Shown here: positions 58,301-64,000 of the stretch, in pieces
Layout: every line of letters begins with the position of its first letter
Numbering within the stretch: the stretch's first letter is position 1
Source of the DNA: Bigelowiella natans CCMP2755
Taxonomy: Eukaryota; Cercozoa; Chlorarachniophyceae
Assembly (NCBI GenBank): GCA_000320545.1
Contig: ADNK01001958.1
Coordinates: 1 to 64,000 of the forward strand
Direction: 5' to 3'
DNA length: 64,000 nt
The notes under the pieces: generated by a model
The model's input: the letters and a program-made list of their open reading frames with translations, nothing else
Databases searched by the model: none
What the model was told of the DNA's origin: nothing
Position numbers and translations under genes: made by a program

Positions 58301-60370
58301 TCATTCTTGCAGACTGCAGCTTGGATACTACGTAGGTTCTCCCCTACCTACGCTAGGACTGCAGCTGCTTTTACTACTGCTTACCGGAAGGAGAACTCTG
58401 TAGGCCTCAGCTTCGCTAAGGTGTGGGCCAAGGCTGGCCTTGATGCCCACTTCGATAACCTAATAAAGTTATGCAGCAACACCCTATTGAATGCTAAGCT
58501 AGACACTACTAGACCAGCTACCCTATGGACAGACTGGTCTAAGCTAGGTATGGCTGCTGTACTTACCCAAGACCAGCAGATCATACGGGTGTGGGGCAGG
58601 GCCTGCACAGCAGCTGAGGCCAAGTACAGCCCTACAAAAGGAGAGTATAAAGCCATGACTGAGGCGCAGAGGAAACTAAGATACTACCTGCTGTCGGTGC
58701 CCAGCTTCACCTTAATGACTGACCACAAGCCCCTCCTAGGCATCGACCGCAAGCTCGAAGCGCCTAACGATGAGTATGCAGCTATGAGGGCGGACACGGA
58801 AGAGTTTAGGGACAAGAGGACAGTGGTCTACGCACCAGGAGACAAGCAGCTTGCTGACTATTTCAGCAGGCTGTTCGAAAAGAAAGTCCCTACCCAGGTC
58901 ACCCCTATGGTTAACGCGATTACCTTCGAGGACGGCGACTTCCTGCCTGAGCCAGAGGAGCTCCAGCACCTTCAAGAACACCTGGATAAATACAAACACA
59001 AGCATGAGGTACTTAGTGATAGGATATATGTATACACTAATAATGTTAGGCGTACCTACGTGCCACGGCGGACCAGGGGAGCCCTTCTCTTTACCGCCCA
59101 TGGACCTGCACACGTAGGAGAAAACCATATCACTGCTCTACTCTACCATTACTACTGGCCCTACAAGCTAAAAGAGATAAGGACATACCTGCGTGGCTGC
59201 AGGTGCTCCAGCTTGAAGGCGGCAGGCGTCGCCACCAAGGAGTCCAGCAAGAGCCGTGCATCTAAGAAAATCAAAGCAAGGAACTTCTTAGATATCGTGC
59301 AAATTGATGTTTATAAGTACGATGGCTATCACTACCTTACCTTCGTTGATGTGGCCACTGGAAAGTGCTGGGTTAAAAAGATTATCAAGGTCAACGTTGC
59401 TAAGAAGAACAAAGGCTTATATAAGCAGAGGCTTACTAACTGCTACCGTACCTGGGAGTCTGAGCTCCAGGCTATCCCTGATGAAGTTAGCATAAACAAG
59501 ATACCAAAGAAGTTACATGTGGATAATGAGACCTCTCTTCTACAGCTACCACACCCTAATATTGATGCCTCACCTGTATACTATGCCCAGTCCAACTCCA
59601 AGGTAGAGCGACTCCACCGCACCTTGGCCAACCTAAGCAGGATAAATAGCACCACACCAGACAAGATACAAGGGTTAGTAAACGACACCTTCACGTCTGG
59701 GGGAGGTATCAAGGATAAGGAGAGGGAAGAAGGCGACGACAACGACGACGATACCGAGAGCGAAGACGAGAAGGTCCCGTACGATGGCCGAGTTCTAAAG
59801 GAAGGACAGTATGTTAGGGCCAAGGTAAATCTGAGATCGAGAAATAAACAAGACCCCTTCTGGGGTGGCGTTGCAAAGGTTACCGAGAGGAAGGGGAGGA
59901 AGCAGTACTACATCTATGATGGGAACAGGGTCACCTTGCGCCACATCAGTCACCTAAAGAATTATGATATCGGTGAGAAGCTCCTAGAGGATGTTAAAGT
60001 AAACCCTACTGTGTGGGAGCGAGCAATGCCTTGTTTAGGACCCCGACCTAAGTTCGATGTGGAATATGGAAACAATAAGGTCAGGGTGAACGACGATTGG
60101 CGCATGAAGATTGTCTATCTAGGCTACCCTGGATTACGAAATATGGAGAGGGTAGCTATGAAAATAAAGGACGGAAAATATCAGCTACTCTACCTAGCTG
60201 TTCCCGACTTACCCTTTGAGCACTGGTATAAGGTCCTGGGGGACCTTGATGCAGAGGGCTGGTATGGACACGAACCTAAGGACGAAGGTGAGTTCTGGGT
60301 AAGCGACAAAGGAGATAAGGTTAGAGAGGAATCTATTACCTGGTGGTTGGTGAAGTTCCGAAAGCGATGA
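55397..60370 (+). CDS. Gag-Pol polyprotein, Ty3-like, copy 2
   Basis: 1657 codons, identical to the copy-1 polyprotein except Lys776 to Ile (codon AAA 19344-19346 versus ATA 57722-57724). The changed residue lies in LAK(K/I)PTYPFFRL, just before the reverse-transcriptase core, where Ty3-like elements usually carry basic residues. Catalytic residues of protease (Asp519), reverse transcriptase (YVDDD), RNase H and integrase are all kept. Whether the change lowers activity is not known. Confidence 0.93.
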   Translation: MSQQLEEQQDFGSQAVQGHEQKQERKGDTDAKEGGGTPPQAPPGPAPGIKKADAAAEALENFYEADDEDVAAESKKVVMALRALRPRASNYAKLKVSIEYKYQTHDVWAAIMQDIMDYEADLPPEWAALFRNDGGLGASRGTTQSTVKQQQPVQRNTQFMSVKTAPVMITKYNGKRGEARRWWKNARSILCDFTPNPTENDKLKWLAIIKQAMDLYETGRTRIRQLEKIHTTVSGLRDVEAIMKAFVNEQDANSLPQAIRKYRAMMQHEREPVRDFATRFQDMIDELHDFNYNTGDDQARFEEFKLKIKESTYVTEKGYTTMEAAVQAISLREQEQDRKFTSPKVPGIGNINAIKPQRDWYKDREGNRRCGYCSRKGKHTAKDCRDRKEGRPRMTIRQLNEHYEKLKRKKGRGQGYNNSKWQGSNNGKNNKYKNKKQNSINAIQQQINGILDHLKQAPTKTAVPATQDQDKPMTLDDIKNLGVCNINDEDANRTIKVAMTKVKVKDSYGDYKKLPALWDSGSMPKSFISLSTVRRLGLLDQVTKKERKYAQADGSSSMKTVGELMLKLQIPGSDAETQIKTRVAMTLSMELLLGQDALEKLGGIISFYNHKIYFAKLPKKSGRTISQNMIRLDEWTSESSVNALEFMDLADNKLPTPTELRKKNPGKTIRQITELLDKTPPADDWDIDKGKKYINKILNEKYSDITKPTTKPSSKLTPVKIELKKGYEECIINDPEHRRPEADWEKIEWQINEWAKEGKIEPSNSPWNVRHVLAKIPTYPFFRLAHNFIRHNRVIKRIQTPTPRIDDVIEHVIGYKYYSSLDKNESYMQTPIHKTSRPITAFSSRHRKWHFVVFPYGLSISGDAFSSQNYRAYTHDGMASVLWVFVFVYVDDDIICTNTVVAQIFLLENIFIRFAHFGFTIRLQKCTFLATRIKWCGYYLEQGRITPNPEKVAALQQAPKPKNAKELKSFLQTAAWILRRFSPTYARTAAAFTTAYRKENSVGLSFAKVWAKAGLDAHFDNLIKLCSNTLLNAKLDTTRPATLWTDWSKLGMAAVLTQDQQIIRVWGRACTAAEAKYSPTKGEYKAMTEAQRKLRYYLLSVPSFTLMTDHKPLLGIDRKLEAPNDEYAAMRADTEEFRDKRTVVYAPGDKQLADYFSRLFEKKVPTQVTPMVNAITFEDGDFLPEPEELQHLQEHLDKYKHKHEVLSDRIYVYTNNVRRTYVPRRTRGALLFTAHGPAHVGENHITALLYHYYWPYKLKEIRTYLRGCRCSSLKAAGVATKESSKSRASKKIKARNFLDIVQIDVYKYDGYHYLTFVDVATGKCWVKKIIKVNVAKKNKGLYKQRLTNCYRTWESELQAIPDEVSINKIPKKLHVDNETSLLQLPHPNIDASPVYYAQSNSKVERLHRTLANLSRINSTTPDKIQGLVNDTFTSGGGIKDKEREEGDDNDDDTESEDEKVPYDGRVLKEGQYVRAKVNLRSRNKQDPFWGGVAKVTERKGRKQYYIYDGNRVTLRHISHLKNYDIGEKLLEDVKVNPTVWERAMPCLGPRPKFDVEYGNNKVRVNDDWRMKIVYLGYPGLRNMERVAMKIKDGKYQLLYLAVPDLPFEHWYKVLGDLDAEGWYGHEPKDEGEFWVSDKGDKVREESITWWLVKFRKR

Positions 60371-60421
60371 AGGTCTAAGGGAATAAGGAAGGAAGGAAGG
60401 AGCAACGTGACTTGGGGGAGG

Positions 60422-60747
60422 TGTAGCGCGTACCACTACGCGGGCACAAGTCACGTGCGACAACAAAGGGGTTGTCGCGGATATAGAATATAGATAACGT
60501 AGATATTAATACAGCATAGGCACGTGGGTTCCGGCGGGACTCATGGCAGCACACCGGAAGTGTGCTGCCCCACGTGCGGCGGCATTCGCGAAAGCTTCGC
60601 GAATGATTACGCAGTGCACGATTTAATAAAAATATAATCTTTAATAAAAATAAACACAACTCTTCAAAAGGAAGCAAACGTGCCTTTCCCCCCCCCTGCC
60701 TACTTGTGCACGTAGCGCCTCGGCCTGTGAACACCTTACGCGCAACA
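60422..60747 (+). repeat. 3' LTR of copy 2
   Basis: 326 bp, matching the 5' LTR by eye; followed by GCAC, the target-site duplication. Confidence 0.95.
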
Positions 60748-60956
60748 GCACGTCGCATGCGCAACACGAATGCTGGCCTGCGCTTGGCATGCATTGAAGA
60801 CACAACAGCAGGAAAAAGTGCATGCAATCAAAGCACTGCAGCCGCCACATTGCACAGCTGCATTTGGATGAGAATTGAAAAGATTTAATCAATTTATTCA
60901 ATGAGTACATGTCCGTCTCGCATCTTTCAGTTTCAAGTTCGGCATTCAAGGTTAAT

Positions 60957-61373
<417 letters not shown>

Positions 61374-61610
61374 TCAATGTTTACCTCCTCGGCTTTGGTT
61401 TCAATGAGTGAATGAATAAATGAAGAGATTCGTAATCGTGATGCAGGTCGTATGGGAAGATGAATTGTGTTCTTGTTCAAGGTGCACGAAGAAGAAGATA
61501 AAATCGCTTGCCGTTTCATCTAAAAAACTATGCCGTTTTATCTAACAAAATGCGTGCCGATATCCTTCTCGGGATAATCCTAAACCCATAAAATGTATAT
61601 TTATGTATGT

Positions 61611-62011
61611 ATACAAGTCTCCAAAGAAAAATGGCCTGCATCTGCTCCAATATACCAACGCTGATGAGGGCATAGTCGTATGCGACATCATTTTTTATGA
61701 GACGCAGCTTCTGAATGGCAAGTTATCACACAAATCTCGAGAAATCCGAGGAGAGAACGAGTATCAGCTTACTCGATTACCTCCCACCCTCAACCCAGAA
61801 AACTTTGACTAAGCCAACAGAAACGAAAGAATGGATCAGACCCTTGTTCTGGGTCAAACATAAAAAATTAGTTCATGTGTCTTTCCTTTGTACGAATGAA
61901 GTATTCCGCCCGCTCTCTTACACCTCTCGGTACGTTAGGTACAGTAGCCGTCTCTGGTCTATTTGTAAATCATGTGGTAGTACTTTCAATTAACAGAACC
62001 TAATCCCCAGT
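61611..62011. repeat. Dispersed repeat, copy B
   Basis: Partner of 53851-54316. The left block is inverted relative to copy A and the right block is direct. Copy B has extra sequence around 61907-61950 that copy A lacks, while copy A has about 80 bp (54220-54300) absent from B. Confidence 0.75.
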
Positions 62012-62185
62012 ACTCAGTGTGGTGACTGCTTTCCGCTTTTCCATGCAATCGATTATCGGCTTATAATTTTAGGAAAAATTTCGAAGCCCTAAATGTGAAG
62101 AATTAGCACTCATAACACCTGAAAGAGTATACCTCTTTTCTCTTCTCGCATTCATGGTGATCTGGTAACTCTTCTGAACAAAAGG

Positions 62186-62298
<113 letters not shown>

Positions 62299-62584
62299 GA
62301 CGCCTGAATACTCAAAAACTAGGTATTTTTCATCTCCATCTAGTGGGATTGTTCATCTAATTCTGGCTGTAAAGCTTGTTATAGAATCATTGATGTGGGT
62401 TTGGGAGCCCCCTTTCAAGTGGTAGTAATTACGTGTAGAATCGCCAGCACTAGCAGTAAACAGAACAATGGCTCGTTTTATATGTAGCAGCACAAGTTGA
62501 TGATGTCGTCAAAGTCTTATAATTTTTTTAAATTACTGTACTTGGATAGATAAAATCGTAACCATCATCTTTATCATCACCATT

Positions 62585-62616
<32 letters not shown>

Positions 62617-62949
62617 CATGAAATGGCTACAGGGAATATCCACTGCTCTTTGACTATCTACACGTTCTCTCCGTGGTGCTGACAGCTTTGGTTCGTACAA
62701 TACACATCATTCTCTCGAAATCATCTTCCTCGTCTTTCTTTACTTTATTATCATGAAGATATGAGATTTTGAAAGATGGGGCAGAAGGATGGTGAGGAGG
62801 AGGAGGAGAGTAACAAGAATATTCTCCTACTCCTCCAATTTCTTCATTCCTGAAAATGGTTATTCGGATAGAAAGAAAAAAGACGAGTAGTTGAGAAGTA
62901 GAGATCCTCCTCACTGTTATTGACTGGTTATCATCTTTGCCATCTTGCA

Positions 62950-63822
62950 TCATTATATTCTTAGATATTTCCGTACGGGGGATCTGCTTTAACCACCTTC
63001 TTATCTCCAGGTTGTGGAAGAAGATGCGTGCTAATCAAACAGCCTTTCCTTATAGAATTGATAAATCTGCATGAGAACAAACCTCTCCTTGATCAAAATT
63101 TTATCACACTTGGTGTGAGCATATACGTTTGCGAGCATAGTAATGATAAACGATTACCTTAATGCTACAAAGCTCATTTCTTCCATAGAGAAGTACAAGC
63201 CCACTATTCCTTTTTGTGTTGAAATATATGGTAATGTCGAATGTAGAACCTACCTACATAGACATATCCCTTAAACCGCGACACTATCTTCATATTTTCC
63301 CTTTTTATTGGCAGTTTTGCTATCATCATTGCAATTCGTGTCCTTTTTCCGAGAAGAAACGTAGTGGCATTGTCTTTGTTGGGGGTTCAAATGGAAGGAA
63401 CTCAGTAGTCCTAAGGCTTGTTGCTAATAATCTCGTGATATAGTTCATCATTACGATACGATGATGCAGGTTCTATGACAGCACCTTTGATCACTGCCAC
63501 GGCAGGATTGTGTTTCGTCACGATCATAGCTTTAGAGACATGGTCAGCGATTGATGTGTGTGAATGGGGGATTCAGTAGTAGTGAGAGCAGGATTATGAT
63601 AGGGATATGGTAGGGTTACTACCTCTCAATGACTTGGAACAAAGATGGTTATGTTATATTTATTCGTCATCATCATTTCCCTCCTTGTCTTTCCTTCCTC
63701 GCTGCAGGTCGATGTGTGTACGCAGAAAGCATGGAGGAATACAAGCCATACTTGAAGACTCAATTCAAAGTGTCTACATGATTCCTGGTACTGCTGATCA
63801 TGAAATCGTGTTTTTGCGGTGA
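62950..63822 (+). CDS. Unrecognised spliced gene, partial
   Basis: Several coding-like exons in order: about 63012-63117 (CVLIKQPFLIELINLHENKPLLDQNF), 63191-63231 (EKYKPTIPFCVEIYG), about 63315-63443 (FSEKKRSGIVFVGGSNGRNSVV), 63470-63540 (FYDSTFDHCHGRIVFRHDHSFRDM) and a last one ending at 63822 (GGIQAILEDSIQSVYMIPG, stop TGA). Junction phases were not all closed, and the 5' end was not found; an ATG at 62297 directly after the TA run is one candidate. No family recognised. Introns are of moderate length with GAT and CTT repeats nearby. Confidence 0.4.
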
Positions 63823-64000
63823 TTAGTAGATAGATATGACGATGGTTTCAACAGTGATGGCCACACAGTTAACATCATAGGCAGCACAAAAACACGAAGA
63901 AGAAGAAGAAGAAGAAGAAGAAGACAAAAGAATGGAGAAAATGAAAGAGGGAGGGAGGGTGGGGGTTGTTTAGAGCCTTTTCTTTAAATTGTCTAAGTGG
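63823..64000. other. Right-edge sequence with an AAG repeat
   Basis: Contains an AAG triplet run (about 63896-63924) and a G-rich stretch. No gene recognised before the window ends. Confidence 0.5.

Larger units (their letters stand above)
55032..60747 (+). mobile_element. Intact Ty3-like LTR retrotransposon, copy 2
   Basis: Same length (5716 bp) and organisation as the element at 16654-22369: LTRs at 55032-55357 and 60422-60747, one gag-pol frame, purine tract before the 3' LTR, and a target-site duplication GCAC. All four LTRs in the window look identical by eye. At the protein level the only difference from copy 1 is residue 776. Confidence 0.95.

Overview
This window reads as nuclear DNA of an intron-rich, single-celled eukaryote, most likely an alga with a secondary plastid. 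Coding exons are joined by GT-AG introns. Several products look plastid-linked: a YGGT-family membrane protein, a CbbY-like HAD phosphatase and a DASH-type cryptochrome. The HAD gene starts with a signal-peptide-like exon followed by a Ser/Thr/Arg-rich exon, the bipartite leader expected for a plastid with extra outer membranes. No Phe sits at the inferred cleavage point, so a chlorarachniophyte is my best guess; this is an inference, not a proof.

Layout. 0-3.4 kb: 3' part of an unrecognised spliced gene (+). 4.2-4.7 kb: small mitochondrial-type membrane protein (-), diverging from the main find. 5.15-15.98 kb: a 32-exon gene for a CHAT protease - STAND/NB-ARC ATPase - two SH2-like modules; all exon phases can be closed, giving about 1324 aa. 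16.65-22.37 kb: intact Ty3-like LTR retrotransposon, copy 1. 23.4-24.3 kb: YGGT gene (+). 25.6-27.0 kb: EF-hand protein (-). 28.0-29.35 kb: nucleolar RRM protein (+). 29.85-32.76 kb: HAD phosphatase (-). 33.6-36.1 kb: secreted beta-helix protein of bacterial type (-). 36.4-42.6 kb: membrane protein with ankyrin repeats (+). 43.35-44.83 kb: C2H2 zinc-finger protein (-). 46.97-47.65 kb: polytopic membrane protein (-). 48.3-50.5 kb: CRY-DASH (+). 51.4-53.6 kb: S1-domain RNA-binding protein (-). 55.03-60.75 kb: retrotransposon copy 2. 60.96-61.37 kb: divergent histone H3 (-). 62.9-63.8 kb: fragment of an unrecognised spliced gene (+).

Two genome-scale patterns stand out. The introns of the 0-16 kb and 36-43 kb genes are long and packed with microsatellites (CT, GT, TA, GAT, TCC), some of which also run through exons as homopolymer tracts; other genes have compact 55-140 nt introns. 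Most gene-free gaps are dense in short palindromic words (TGCATG, CACGTG, ACATGT), and both retrotransposons lie in such gaps. The genes do not form an obvious pathway. The CHAT-STAND-SH2 protein is the strongest candidate for an undescribed system: a signalling or cell-death protein coupling a caspase-like protease to phosphotyrosine recognition.
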